Source: Pseudarthrobacter sp. NamE5 (lineage in GTDB: Bacteria; Actinomycetota; Actinomycetes; Actinomycetales; Micrococcaceae). From it: a stretch of DNA of 64,000 bases. The stretch covers positions 356,796 through 420,795 of the forward strand of contig NZ_VAHO01000002.1 in the NCBI RefSeq assembly GCF_005796225.1, written 5' to 3'. Position 1 is the stretch's first letter; the number at the start of each line of letters is the position of its first letter. The notes under the pieces are model-generated. The model made no database searches. It was given only the letters and a program-made list of their open reading frames with translations, and was not told where the DNA came from. Of this stretch, positions 1-8,357 are shown one piece after another. A program made the position numbers and the translations under genes.

Positions 1-561
1 TTCGCCGCCCTGGTGGCCGGCGCAGCACTGGTACCCGGACTCGCCGTCAACGGCTTCGGCGTCCCCATCACCTTCCAAACCCTGGCCGTCATGCTCACCG
101 GCCTGGTTCTGGGCCCGGGCAGGGGCTTCGCCGCCGTCGGCCTCTACGTCCTGCTGGGTCTCGCCGGCCTTCCCATCTTCAGCCAGGGCCGCAGCGGCCT
201 CGGCATCCTGGCAGGCCCCTCTGCCGGCTACATCATCGCCTTCCCCATCGCCGCAGGCATTGTCGGATGGCTCGCCACCGTAGTGATCCGCCGGACCACC
301 AAAGCACGTGCCCTTTGGTTCTTCCTCTCGGCCATGGTCACCAGCATTGTGGTGGTGCACTCGCTGGGTGTGGCCGGCATCGCCCTCAACACCAAGGCCA
401 CCCTTGGCCAGGCCTTCCTGAGCGACCTTGTCTTCTACCCCGGTGACATCGTCAAGAACGTCCTCGCTGCCCTCATCGCCGTGGCCCTCCACCGAGCCTT
501 CCCGGACATCCTGGTGCGCCGCGTCCGCCGCAGCACCCCCCAGCCCGCCGCCCAAGCCTAG
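1..561 (+). CDS. bioY: Biotin ECF transporter S component BioY (5' end cut off)
   Basis: Substrate-binding membrane subunit of the energy-coupling-factor biotin importer. The frame is open from base 1, so the true start lies upstream of the window; a GTG at 13 is only an internal codon. The 186 visible residues carry the BioY pattern: a PITFQTLAVMLTG segment, then a glycine-rich VLGPGRG stretch and GLPIFSQGRSGLGILAGPSAGY, with hydrophobic helices throughout. Stop TAG at 559-561. The gene is followed after 11 bases by an ECF ATPase and then an EcfT gene, the classic bioY-bioM-bioN order, which makes biotin the likely substrate. The assignment rests on family pattern and context; nothing upstream (promoter or BirA/BioR site) can be seen. 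Confidence 0.9.
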   Translation, partial: FAALVAGAALVPGLAVNGFGVPITFQTLAVMLTGLVLGPGRGFAAVGLYVLLGLAGLPIFSQGRSGLGILAGPSAGYIIAFPIAAGIVGWLATVVIRRTTKARALWFFLSAMVTSIVVVHSLGVAGIALNTKATLGQAFLSDLVFYPGDIVKNVLAALIAVALHRAFPDILVRRVRRSTPQPAAQA

Positions 562-572
562 GGCACCCAGCC

Positions 573-1298
573 ATGCCCGCCGTGACCTTTGACCACGTAA
601 CAGTCGCCGTCGAAACGGACCACTCCCCCGAGCCCAAGGTCCTCCTGGACCGCATCCGCCTGGAGTTGTCCGAGCAGCGGATTGGCGTCATCGGTGCCAA
701 TGGCTCCGGAAAGTCCACACTGCTGCGCCTGGTCAACGGGCTGGTCCAGCCCACCGCAGGCAGGGTTATGGTCGAAGGCGAGGACACAGTGCGTGCCGTG
801 CGGAAGATCCGGCGCATTGTCGGCTTTGTCTTCACCGATCCCCTGTCCCAGCTGGTCATGCCCACCGGGCGGGAGGACGTGGAGCTGTCCCTGCGACGCA
901 CCGTCAGGAACGGCGCGGAGCGGCGCAGGCAGGCAGAAGCAGCATTGGACCGGCTGGGGCTGCTGCACCTGGCGGACCAGAGCATCTACGAACTGTCCGG
1001 CGGTGAGCGGCAACTGATGGCCCTCGCAGCGGTACTTGCAGTGGATCCGAATGTACTGGTGCTGGATGAACCGTCCACCCTTTTGGACCTCCGCAACCGC
1101 GAACTCCTGCGCGCAACACTCGCCGGGCTGGAGCAGCAGGTCATCATGTCCACCCACGACCTGGAGTTGGCCCTGGACATGGACCGGGTGCTGGTCATCG
1201 AACAGGGGCAGGTGGCCTTTGACGGCGACCCTGCCGACGCCGTGGCAGCCTACCGTTCCCTGTGCCTGGAGGGCGCACAGACCAGGCCGCCGCGATGA
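573..1298 (+). CDS. bioM: ECF transporter ATPase (biotin, BioM/EcfA type)
   Basis: Cytoplasmic ATPase that powers BioY-dependent biotin uptake. The 241 residues show a Walker A GANGSGKST at 41-49, an ABC signature LSGGE at 141-145, Walker B VLVLDEP at 161-167 and a switch histidine in STHD near 193-196. There is one nucleotide-binding domain and no membrane segment, as usual for an EcfA subunit. The ATG at 573 follows the bioY stop by 11 bases. Its stop codon overlaps the ATG of the next gene (ATGA, 1295-1298), so translation of the two is probably coupled. A cobalt or other ECF ATPase would look similar; the neighbouring bioY decides the name. Confidence 0.9.
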   Translation: MPAVTFDHVTVAVETDHSPEPKVLLDRIRLELSEQRIGVIGANGSGKSTLLRLVNGLVQPTAGRVMVEGEDTVRAVRKIRRIVGFVFTDPLSQLVMPTGREDVELSLRRTVRNGAERRRQAEAALDRLGLLHLADQSIYELSGGERQLMALAAVLAVDPNVLVLDEPSTLLDLRNRELLRATLAGLEQQVIMSTHDLELALDMDRVLVIEQGQVAFDGDPADAVAAYRSLCLEGAQTRPPR

Positions 1299-1915
1299 GG
1301 GGCCACGGCTTCCTGCTCGCCAACTATGTCCCCGGAAAGTCGATCATCCACCGGGCACCGCTGGCCCTGAAATTCCTGTTGGTCTTTGGCTGCGGCCTCG
1401 CCTCATTCATCATCGTGGACTGGCGTATCTCGGCAGCGGTGCTGGCGATCCTCAGCGGCCTTTTCCTCCTCAGCGGCGCAGGCCTGAAGCTGTGGGGCGC
1501 CATCCGGCCGCTGGCGGCCGTCCTGCTGGTCATCGGACTTTTCCAGTGGTGGATGCTGGGCGCACCAACGGCGGCCAGGATTGTCCTGAACATCCTCGTC
1601 TGCGTGGTGGCCGCATCGCTGCTGACCGCCACCACCCCCGTGCAGCGGCTCCTCGACGGCGTGGTCAGGGCCGCCGCGCCTTTCAAGAGATTCGGCGCCG
1701 ACCCGGAGCGCTTCGCCCTGACCATCGGCATCATGCTGCGCAGCATCCCCTACATCGCCGGAACCTTCGCCGACGTTCGGGACTCCGCCAGGGCACGGGG
1801 CCTGGAACGCAACCCCCGCGCGTTGGTCCTGCCGGTGTTCATCACCTCGGTGGCCTTCGCCCGCCAGACGGGCGAGGCACTCGCCGCCCGCGGGCTCGGC
1901 GAAGCGGAAGACTGA
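1295..1915 (+). CDS. bioN: ECF transporter transmembrane component (BioN/EcfT)
   Basis: Membrane coupling subunit joining the ATPase to the BioY substrate component. The product is 206 residues with about four to five hydrophobic helices and two arginine-containing coupling motifs near the C-terminus (ARARGLER and AARGLGE), the Ala-Arg-Gly signature of EcfT proteins. I start it at the ATG inside ATGA (1295) that overlaps the ATPase stop; an upstream in-frame GTG would only add 11 polar residues. It ends the operon and faces the thiolase gene, whose stop is 5 bases away on the other strand. I see no terminator hairpin between them. Confidence 0.88.
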   Translation: MRGHGFLLANYVPGKSIIHRAPLALKFLLVFGCGLASFIIVDWRISAAVLAILSGLFLLSGAGLKLWGAIRPLAAVLLVIGLFQWWMLGAPTAARIVLNILVCVVAASLLTATTPVQRLLDGVVRAAAPFKRFGADPERFALTIGIMLRSIPYIAGTFADVRDSARARGLERNPRALVLPVFITSVAFARQTGEALAARGLGEAED

Positions 1916-1920
1916 ACGGG

Positions 1921-3099
1921 CTACAACCGCCGGTATTCCACCAGCGCCGCCGTCCCCATGCCGCCGGCGCTGCTGATCATCGCCAGCGCCAGGCTTCCCG
2001 GAGTCCCGGCCCGGCGCGCCTGGGCCAGCAGGCGGGTCACCAGGACCGCCCCGGATGCTCCATAGGCGTGGCCCAAAGCCAGCGCCCCGCCGTCGAGGTT
2101 CACCCGCTCCACATCAATATCCAGCCCGTCAAGGCACGCAAGCGTCTGCGACGCGAAAGCCTCGTTGAATTCCACCAGGTCCAGCGCCTCGGCCGGTACC
2201 TCCGCTGCGGCAAGGGCGTCCCGCGCCGCGGCGGCCGCACCGACTCCCAGCACCTCCGGCTCGACTCCCGCCGTCCCGGCGCCCCGCACCAGCAAGCCGT
2301 CAGCCGCACCGATATCCAGCGCGCGCTGCAGGGAAGTGATGACGACGGCGGAGGCCGCGTCCGCGTCGAAGCAGGAGTTGCCCGCGGTGACAGTTCCCCC
2401 GGACACGAAGGCGGGCGGAAACCGCGCCATGACTGCGGTGTTGAGGCCACGGCGCGGGCCGTCATCCGCGGCAATAGTCCCCGTGCCCGTGTCCAGCGGA
2501 ACCAGTTCGTCGTCGAAACGGCCCGCTGTGGCGGCGGCCAGGGCCAGGCGGTGGCTGCGCAGGGCAAAGGCATCCTGCCTGTCCCTGCTGATCCCGAACT
2601 TCTGCGCAACGGTCTCCGCAGCGGTGCCCATGTCCGGGTCGCCGAAGCTGTGCGGCACAAACTGGGCTCGCCGGTAGAACTCCGGCCCGCCGTCGTCATT
2701 GCGGTGGGCACGCAGAGGCGCGGTGCTGGTGCTCTCCACTCCCCCGGCCAGATACAGCGGGTTTCCGCCCGCGGCAACCAGCCGGGAGGCGAGGACGATG
2801 GCGTCAAGGCCGGAGCCGCACTGGCGGTCCACAGTGACCCCGGGAACGGTCACCGGCAGGCCAGCCTCCAGCAACGCAAGCCGCGCAACGTTACCGCCTC
2901 CGCCCACGGCGTTGCCTATCACCACATCGCTGACAGCACCCGGTTCAACACCGGCCCCGGCAACCAGCTCCCGGAGCACCGGCGCCAGCAGTTCATGCGC
3001 CCGAAGGCTTCGTAAAACGCCGTTGGTGCGGCAGACAGGAGTGCGCCGCGCGGCGATGATCACGGGCTGCCGGTCGGCCGGGAGGAGCTCAGGCGTCAA
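1921..3099 (-). CDS. Thiolase family protein lacking the second catalytic cysteine
   Basis: Resembles acetyl-CoA acyltransferases, which cleave or form 3-ketoacyl-CoA. From the chosen TTG (3099) it has 392 residues, the usual thiolase length. The acylated cysteine is present in VDRQCGSGLDAI (Cys94), NEAFA is at 312-316 and the catalytic histidine is in ALGHAYGASG (His344). The C-terminal motif that normally reads CxGGGxG is ISSAGGMG here, so Ser376 sits where the proton-transferring cysteine should be. The start is uncertain: TTG 3099 has a GAAGGG-like site about nine bases upstream and overlaps the ligase stop by 11 bases; a GTG 12 codons further in is the alternative. It is probably co-transcribed with the acyl-CoA ligase upstream. 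It could be a non-decarboxylating condensing enzyme or an impaired thiolase; the substrate is unknown. Confidence 0.82.
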   Translation of the reverse strand: MTPELLPADRQPVIIAARRTPVCRTNGVLRSLRAHELLAPVLRELVAGAGVEPGAVSDVVIGNAVGGGGNVARLALLEAGLPVTVPGVTVDRQCGSGLDAIVLASRLVAAGGNPLYLAGGVESTSTAPLRAHRNDDGGPEFYRRAQFVPHSFGDPDMGTAAETVAQKFGISRDRQDAFALRSHRLALAAATAGRFDDELVPLDTGTGTIAADDGPRRGLNTAVMARFPPAFVSGGTVTAGNSCFDADAASAVVITSLQRALDIGAADGLLVRGAGTAGVEPEVLGVGAAAAARDALAAAEVPAEALDLVEFNEAFASQTLACLDGLDIDVERVNLDGGALALGHAYGASGAVLVTRLLAQARRAGTPGSLALAMISSAGGMGTAALVEYRRL

Positions 3100-4495
3100 G
3101 GGCGCGTACCCTTCGGTCCCGGGAACCAATCCACTCCAGCAGCAGGTTCCGGCTGACTTTGCCGCGCTCCGTGACGGGAAGCTCCGACAGCAGGTAATAC
3201 TGAAGCGGCCGCTTGTCCCGGGGAAGGATGTCCTCAAGTCCGGCCCGTAGCTGGGTTGCTGTCAGTGCCCCGTGCGAGGGAAGCACGCCGGCCACCACCC
3301 GCTGGCCCCGCAGGTCATCCGGCATTCCGGCGGCAACGGCGGCGGACACGCCGGGCACCGCTGCAAGGGCCAGTTCCACCTCGTGGGGATAGACGTTCTT
3401 GCCGGACGTCAGGATCATGTCCGAGCGGCGGCCCAGAATGTGCAACTCCCCCTCCGCGAGGTACCCCTGGTCCCCCACGGTGTACCAGCCGTCGAAGGAC
3501 TTCAGCGCCTGGCCGTCGTCACCCCAGAGGTAGCCGTTGCTGACCATGGCGCTGCGGACGCAGATGTTTCCCGCGTCGCCGTCCGGCAGGGGCAGGCCCG
3601 AGTCGTCAAGGATCCGCACCTCCACACCGGGAAAGGCCCGCCCGATCCCCGTTCCGCCAAGAACTGCCGGCTGCCGCGCCGGCAGGCCCGCCCCGGATAC
3701 GAAGCTGAGCTCGGACGCGCCGTAGTACTCGAAGATGGTGGCATTGGGGGCCCAGCGGCGGGCAGCTTCGAGGGTGCGCACGTCCAGTTTTGAGCCGGCA
3801 CAGATGATGCTGCGGACTCCTGAAGCGTCCACGCAGCCGGCCAGTCCGCGCTCGCTGAGCATCCTCAGCATGGTTGGCACCAGCACCAGCCGGGTCACGC
3901 GGTCGTGAGTGATGGCGGCATGGCTGTCGCCGACGTCGAAGTTCTCAAGGGTCTGGAACTCGGAGCCGGCGTAAAGGCATTCCGCCAAAGCGTAAAGGTT
4001 GAGGCTGGCAGCCAAGGGTCCCGGCGCCAGCGTCACGTCATCCTGGTGAAGCCCGAAGAACTCGATGGAGGCCTCGAACGACTCCTGCCAAGAACGACGG
4101 GACCGGGTAAAGGCCTTCGGGACGGAGGTGGTGCCGGAGGTAAGTCCGACCAGGAAGGCCGCCTCCGGTGCGCCGTCGGCAAGCCCATCATCCGGGGACA
4201 CCGCCGCCGGCTGCGCAGAGGCGTCAACCCGCCGCCCGATGTCCTCCTGCAGCTGGATTGGCCACGCCGGGTCAAGGACGGCGCATTGCCGGCCTCCCGC
4301 CACCGCAGCTGCAAACCGTGCTGCGAACTCCACAGAATTGGCCTCGCAGAGTGACGATACCGATTTCGTATGGGGTACCAGCGCCGCAGCGGAGTCCCGG
4401 AGGTCGGCCCAGGACAGCCGGCGGCCGGCCACCACGACGGCGGTGTCGTGCGGCCGTTCGTCGGCCCAGCGCTGGATACGGTTGAGGAAAGGCAT
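3089..4495 (-). CDS. Class I adenylate-forming enzyme (acyl-CoA ligase)
   Basis: Predicted to activate a carboxylic acid as acyl-AMP and pass it to CoA. The 468 residues contain the phosphate-binding motif TSGTTSVPK at about 119-127, the YYGASE motif, the GWYTVGD hinge segment, the GRRSDMILTSGKNVYPHEVE segment, and a C-terminal catalytic-lysine motif RGKVSR. I start it at ATG 4495, which follows a TAAAGT hexamer by seven bases (possibly leaderless); a GTG eight codons upstream is in frame. It overlaps the downstream thiolase by 11 bases, suggesting one short fatty- or aromatic-acid pathway operon. It is divergent from the zinc peptidase, 59 bases between starts. The substrate cannot be read from the sequence. 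Confidence 0.85.
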   Translation of the reverse strand: MPFLNRIQRWADERPHDTAVVVAGRRLSWADLRDSAAALVPHTKSVSSLCEANSVEFAARFAAAVAGGRQCAVLDPAWPIQLQEDIGRRVDASAQPAAVSPDDGLADGAPEAAFLVGLTSGTTSVPKAFTRSRRSWQESFEASIEFFGLHQDDVTLAPGPLAASLNLYALAECLYAGSEFQTLENFDVGDSHAAITHDRVTRLVLVPTMLRMLSERGLAGCVDASGVRSIICAGSKLDVRTLEAARRWAPNATIFEYYGASELSFVSGAGLPARQPAVLGGTGIGRAFPGVEVRILDDSGLPLPDGDAGNICVRSAMVSNGYLWGDDGQALKSFDGWYTVGDQGYLAEGELHILGRRSDMILTSGKNVYPHEVELALAAVPGVSAAVAAGMPDDLRGQRVVAGVLPSHGALTATQLRAGLEDILPRDKRPLQYYLLSELPVTERGKVSRNLLLEWIGSRDRRVRALDA

Positions 4496-4542
4496 CGGAT
4501 CAACTTTACCGGCCGGCACGGGTTGAGCCGCGGGGCCGCGGG

Positions 4543-4548
4543 TAATGT
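4543..4548 (+). promoter_or_regulatory. Predicted -10 element, leaderless start of zinc peptidase
   Basis: TAATGT lies exactly six bases before ATG 4555, the spacing that puts the transcription start on the start codon. No Shine-Dalgarno sequence is present. One of eight genes in this window with the same arrangement. Confidence 0.5.
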
Positions 4549-4554
4549 GACCCT

Positions 4555-5433
4555 ATGAGTTTCAATGACAACGTGCAGCTGGACCCATCGCAGGTCCAGG
4601 ACAGACGCGGCATGGGCCGCGGAGCGAAGGTAGGCGGCGGCATCGGCGGCGGGCTCATCCTGCTCATCGCCACGCTCCTGGGCGTAAACCCGCAACTGCT
4701 GGAAGGGCTGGCCGGCGCCGGGCAGCCACCGCAGGGCCAGGGTACGGCGCCCGCCTGCGAAACCGGAGCCGACGCCGATGCACGAGTCGACTGCAGGATC
4801 ACCGGAACGGTGAACAGCCTCAACGCCTTCTGGCCGGCCTATCTGCAGCAGTACAACGTCCGGTACCCGCAGCCGGAAACCGTCATTTTCGATCAGGCTG
4901 TCAGCACCGGCTGCGGCACTGCGTCGAGCGCGGTCGGCCCCTTCTATTGCCCGGCCGACACCACCGCCTACTTCGACCCCGGATTCTTCACCGAACTTGT
5001 CAACCGCTTCGGCTCCTCCGGCGGTCCCTTGGCGCAGGAATATGTGGTGGCCCACGAGTTCGGGCACCACATCCAGAACGTGCTGGGCAATCTGGACCAG
5101 GCGCAGCAGGACCCGCAGGGCCCTGAGTCCGGCGCTGTGCGGGTTGAACTGCAGGCCGACTGCTACGCCGGGCTGTGGGCAAAACACGCTTCAACGCAGC
5201 CCGGGCCCGACGGCCAGCCGTTCCTGGAGGCCCTCACCCAGCAGGACCTCAATGACGCACTGTCCGCCGCGTCCGCCGTAGGCGATGACCGGATCCAGGA
5301 GGCAGCCACCGGACGGGTGAGCCCGGAAGCGTGGACCCACGGCTCGAGCGAGCAGCGCCAGCGGTGGTTCTACACCGGGTACGAGACCGGCGACATCAAC
5401 CAGTGCGACACGTTCAGCGCGCCAGCCCTGTAG
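4555..5433 (+). CDS. Membrane-anchored neutral zinc metallopeptidase (YpfJ family)
   Basis: A 292-residue protein of the putative neutral zinc metallopeptidase family (KPN_02809/YpfJ type). It has a short polar N-terminus, a single glycine-rich hydrophobic anchor at about 28-44 (GGGIGGGLILLIATLLG), then a presumably extracytoplasmic domain with paired cysteines (Cys68/Cys80 and Cys120/Cys132). The gluzincin motif HEFGH is at 167-171, followed by ELQADCYAGLWA, whose glutamate is the likely third metal ligand. Physiological substrates are not known for this family. The ATG at 4555 has no ribosome site but sits six bases after a TAATGT hexamer. A long hairpin with a T-run follows the stop. Confidence 0.88.
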   Translation: MSFNDNVQLDPSQVQDRRGMGRGAKVGGGIGGGLILLIATLLGVNPQLLEGLAGAGQPPQGQGTAPACETGADADARVDCRITGTVNSLNAFWPAYLQQYNVRYPQPETVIFDQAVSTGCGTASSAVGPFYCPADTTAYFDPGFFTELVNRFGSSGGPLAQEYVVAHEFGHHIQNVLGNLDQAQQDPQGPESGAVRVELQADCYAGLWAKHASTQPGPDGQPFLEALTQQDLNDALSAASAVGDDRIQEAATGRVSPEAWTHGSSEQRQRWFYTGYETGDINQCDTFSAPAL

Positions 5434-5503
5434 CGCTCGATGGCTGGGCCCACTCCGGCAGGGTTCCCTGGCCGAGCTAAGCGAGGTCGGGGAGCCGGTG
5501 GGG

Positions 5504-5560
5504 ACGACGACGGCCGGTTGCCTTCCGCGGGGAAGGCAACCGGCCGTCGTCGTAATTTTT
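5504..5560 (+). terminator. Strong intrinsic terminator after the zinc peptidase
   Basis: Perfect 23-bp stem (arms 5504-5526 and 5531-5553) with a GCGG loop, followed by AATTTTTT on the plus strand. This is a textbook terminator for the peptidase gene. It also sits just past the sufT stop on the other strand, where no T-run follows, so it may serve both convergent units. Confidence 0.9.
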
Positions 5561-5893
5561 TCAGATGTTGAAGCCGAGGGCCCGCATCTGGTCCTTGCCG
5601 TCGTCGGTGATCCGTTCCGGACCCCATGGCGGCATCCAGACCCAGTTGAGGCGCCAGTCATCCACCACGCCGTCCAGGGCCTGGCCCACCTGCTCCTCGA
5701 GGACATCGGTGAGCGGGCACGCGGCGGTGGTCAGGGTCATGTCGATCAGCAGCGCGCCGTCGTCGTCGGAGTACTTCAGGCCATAGAGCAGGCCGAGGTC
5801 CACCACGTTGACGCCGAGCTCGGGGTCGATCACGTCCTTGAGCGCCTCTTCGACGTCCTCAAGGCTCGTGCGGGACGCGTTGATTTCGGTCAT
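5561..5893 (-). CDS. sufT: Iron-sulfur assembly factor, DUF59/MIP18 family (SufT)
   Basis: Small accessory protein of the SUF pathway that helps mature iron-sulfur proteins. The 110 residues form one DUF59 domain: an N-terminal helix, VIDPELGVNVVDLGLLYGL at about 21-39, and the conserved cysteine in TTAACPLTD (Cys59). It is the last gene of the leftward suf operon, 15 bases after the sufC stop. ATG 5893 is preceded by an AAAGGA-like site. The PaaD proteins share this fold but occur with paa genes; the suf context favours SufT. Confidence 0.9.
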   Translation of the reverse strand: MTEINASRTSLEDVEEALKDVIDPELGVNVVDLGLLYGLKYSDDDGALLIDMTLTTAACPLTDVLEEQVGQALDGVVDDWRLNWVWMPPWGPERITDDGKDQMRALGFNI

Positions 5894-5908
5894 GGCTAGT
5901 GTCCTTTG

Positions 5909-6703
5909 TTACTGGGCCGGTGCCGCAACGGGGGCGGCGACGGCGGAACCGGCGCCCTTGGCGTAGCGGTCGTAGCCTTCTTCTTCCAGGCGGTCCGCCA
6001 GCTCCGGACCGCCCTCTTCAACAACCTGGCCGTCCACGAACACGTGCACGAAGTCAGGCTTGATGTAGCGCAGAATGCGGGTGTAGTGCGTAATCAGCAG
6101 GGTACCCATGTTGCCCTCGGCGTGGGCGCGGTTGACACCCTCGGAGACAACCTTCAGCGCGTCAACGTCCAGGCCGGAGTCGGTCTCGTCCAGCACGGCA
6201 AACTTCGGCTTGAAAAGTTCCAGCTGCAGGATCTCGACGCGCTTTTTCTCGCCGCCGGAGAAGCCCTCGTTGACGTTGCGCTGGGCGAAGTCGGCGTCGA
6301 TGCGCAGCTGCTCCATGGCAGCCTTGACGTCCTTGGTCCAGGTGCGCAGGGCCGGAGCCTGGCCGTCGATGGCAGTCTTGGCGGTGCGCAGGAAGTTGGT
6401 CATGGTCACACCGGGGACCTCCACCGGGTACTGCATGGCCAGGAAGACGCCGGCACGGGCGCGCTCGTCCACGCTCATCTCCAGGACGTCCTCGCCGTCC
6501 AGGGTGATGGAGCCGCTGGTGACGGTGTAGCGGGGGTGGCCCGCGATGGTGGAAGCCAGGGTGGACTTGCCGGAGCCGTTCGGGCCCATGATGGCGTGGG
6601 TTTCGCCGGTCCGGATGGTCAGGCTGACGCCCTTCAGGATCTCCTTGGTGCCCTGCTCGGTGTCAATGCTGACGTGCAGGTCCTTGATCTCAAGAGTAGA
6701 CAT
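5909..6703 (-). CDS. sufC: Fe-S cluster assembly ATPase SufC
   Basis: Cytoplasmic ABC-type ATPase that drives the SufBCD scaffold complex. The 264 residues show Walker A GPNGSGKST (40-48), the SufC-type signature FSGGEKKR (148-155), Walker B plus D-loop FAVLDETDSGLD (168-179) and the switch histidine His206. The typical EGFSGGEKKR context is intact. The C-terminal tail of about 15 residues is rich in alanine and proline. ATG 6703 follows an AGAAAGAAGAG purine stretch. It lies 43 bases after the Rieske gene and 15 before sufT. Confidence 0.96.
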   Translation of the reverse strand: MSTLEIKDLHVSIDTEQGTKEILKGVSLTIRTGETHAIMGPNGSGKSTLASTIAGHPRYTVTSGSITLDGEDVLEMSVDERARAGVFLAMQYPVEVPGVTMTNFLRTAKTAIDGQAPALRTWTKDVKAAMEQLRIDADFAQRNVNEGFSGGEKKRVEILQLELFKPKFAVLDETDSGLDVDALKVVSEGVNRAHAEGNMGTLLITHYTRILRYIKPDFVHVFVDGQVVEEGGPELADRLEEEGYDRYAKGAGSAVAAPVAAPAQ

Positions 6704-6746
6704 GCTCTTCTTTCTGTTCGTTCGTAAGTCTGGTGCTGCAGGGCGC

Positions 6747-7100
6747 TCAGTTGTTGACTGCGGCGCCGTTCAAAACGTTGGTGACATCCACGTAGACGTC
6801 GTCGCCGTCCAGTTCGACGGCGAACACCGGAACGGGGTCGTAGGCGGGAAGCTGGAGCGGCTGGCCGCTGCGCAGATCGAACTGGGAGCCGTGGCCCCAG
6901 CATTCGATGGCACAGCCTTCCACATCCCCTTCGGAAAGGGAGATGTCAGCGTGCGAGCAGGTGTCCCCGATGGCGTGGATCTCGCCCATCGAATCGCGGA
7001 CAACTGCTACCGGGTAGTCATCGATCAGGATGCGCAGCGCCTGCTTGACCTGGATGTCGTTGGCGCTGCAAACCAGCTCGCCCTTGGGCTTCCCGCTCAT
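6747..7100 (-). CDS. Rieske-type [2Fe-2S] ferredoxin in the suf operon
   Basis: A 117-residue protein of the non-heme iron (dioxygenase-type) Rieske ferredoxin family, a soluble electron carrier. The cluster ligands are visible as C-x-H (Cys48, His50) and C-x2-H (Cys67, His70), in GDTCSHADISL and CWGHGSQFDL. There is no membrane anchor. No dioxygenase genes are nearby; it sits between sufD (15 bases upstream) and sufC, the common actinobacterial place, so an electron-donating role during cluster assembly is an inference from position. The start at ATG 7100 has an AGGA-type site four bases upstream. Confidence 0.93.
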   Translation of the reverse strand: MSGKPKGELVCSANDIQVKQALRILIDDYPVAVVRDSMGEIHAIGDTCSHADISLSEGDVEGCAIECWGHGSQFDLRSGQPLQLPAYDPVPVFAVELDGDDVYVDVTNVLNGAAVNN

Positions 7101-7115
7101 ACGTTCCTGCCGTTC

Positions 7116-8357
7116 CTAGTTGTCGCCTGCGGCGAGTTCGCGTTCCACAGCTTCAGTGAGGCGCTCCTCGAGGGCCGGCACCTTGATCTGCTGGATGATT
7201 TCGTTCAGGAAGCCACGGACCACCAGGCGGCGGGCCACGTCTTCCGGAATGCCGCGTGCCATCAGGTAGAACAGGTGCTGGTCATCGAAGCGGCCGGTGG
7301 CGCTGGCGTGGCCGGCACCTTCAATCAGGCCGGTCTCGATCTCCAGGTTCGGAACGGAGTCCGCGCGGCAGCCGTCAGTCAGGACCAGGTTCTGGTTCTT
7401 CTCATAGGAGTCGGTGCCTTCAGCCTGCTTTTGAATCAGGACGTCGCCCACCCAGACGGTGTGCGCACCCTTGCCCTGCAGAGCGCCCTTGTACAGCACG
7501 TTGGACTTGCAGTTGGCCACGTTGTGGTCAACGAACGAACGGTGCTCGAGGTGCTGCCCGGCGTCGGCGAAGTACAGGCCGAGGAGTTCCGCCTCTGCCC
7601 CTTCACCGGCGAAACGGACGTTGGAGTTCATGCGGATGATCTTGCCGCCGAGCGTCACTGCGATGTGCTTGTAGACGGCGTCCTTGGCAACCTCGGCGTC
7701 GTGCTGGGCCAGGTGCTTGGCGTCGTCTTCCCAGAGCTGGACGGAAACCACCGTCAGCTGGGCGCCGCCGCGGACGAAGACCTCAACGTTGCCGTTGTGG
7801 TCTGCGGAGCCGTCGTGCTCGAGGATGACCACGGCGCGGCTGTTCTCGCCGGCTTCGATGACGTGGTGGGAGTTGGAGCGCCGACCGGCGCCCTTGCCCG
7901 TCAGCACCACGCGCACGGGCTCATCCAGCTCGGCGTTCGCCGGGATCTGGATGAACAGCGCCTCCTCGGTGTTGGCGGAAGCCACGACGGCGGCACGGTC
8001 GGCCGGGACCAGGGTGGCACCGCGTGGGGCCTCGCCTGCATGCAGGGTGCGAAGCACGAAAGCCTCGGGGGCCTCCACGGAAACGGTGAGCACGTCGCCG
8101 TCGGTGGGCGCGTCGGAGAGCAGGTTGGCGAGCTCCCGGACGGGGGTGAAGCGCCATTCCTCTTCACGCCCGTTGGGAAATGCGAAGTCCGCGACGTCGT
8201 GGCTGGTGAGCCGTTCCGCGCGGGAGGCCATGACCTGCACGCCGTGGCTGTGGTGGCGGTCCACCTTGGAGGCGACGAGCTGTTCGCCCTCCTCAGTGAA
8301 ACCGGCGATCGACGGTGCGCCGATGCGCGCCTTTTCGGTAGTTGCTTCGGCAGTCAT
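7116..8357 (-). CDS. sufD: Fe-S cluster assembly protein SufD
   Basis: Scaffold partner of SufB in the SufBC2D complex. The 413-residue product has the SufBD beta-helix core and the family's C-terminal motif GHASATGRFDDQHLFYLMARGIPEDVARRLVVRGFL at about 348-383. The mid-region LEHRSFVDHNVANCKSNVLYKGAL carries the histidine and cysteine that fit SufD. Its ATG (8357) overlaps the sufB stop by one base (TAATG), so the pair is probably translationally coupled and made in equal amounts. Confidence 0.95.
   Translation of the reverse strand: MTAEATTEKARIGAPSIAGFTEEGEQLVASKVDRHHSHGVQVMASRAERLTSHDVADFAFPNGREEEWRFTPVRELANLLSDAPTDGDVLTVSVEAPEAFVLRTLHAGEAPRGATLVPADRAAVVASANTEEALFIQIPANAELDEPVRVVLTGKGAGRRSNSHHVIEAGENSRAVVILEHDGSADHNGNVEVFVRGGAQLTVVSVQLWEDDAKHLAQHDAEVAKDAVYKHIAVTLGGKIIRMNSNVRFAGEGAEAELLGLYFADAGQHLEHRSFVDHNVANCKSNVLYKGALQGKGAHTVWVGDVLIQKQAEGTDSYEKNQNLVLTDGCRADSVPNLEIETGLIEGAGHASATGRFDDQHLFYLMARGIPEDVARRLVVRGFLNEIIQQIKVPALEERLTEAVERELAAGDN

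Noticed and set aside
1036..3015. A 659-codon open frame on the plus strand across bioM, bioN and the thiolase
   Set aside because: It is a shadow frame: low-complexity Arg/Pro/Gly-rich translation, no family motif, and it crosses three well-supported genes.
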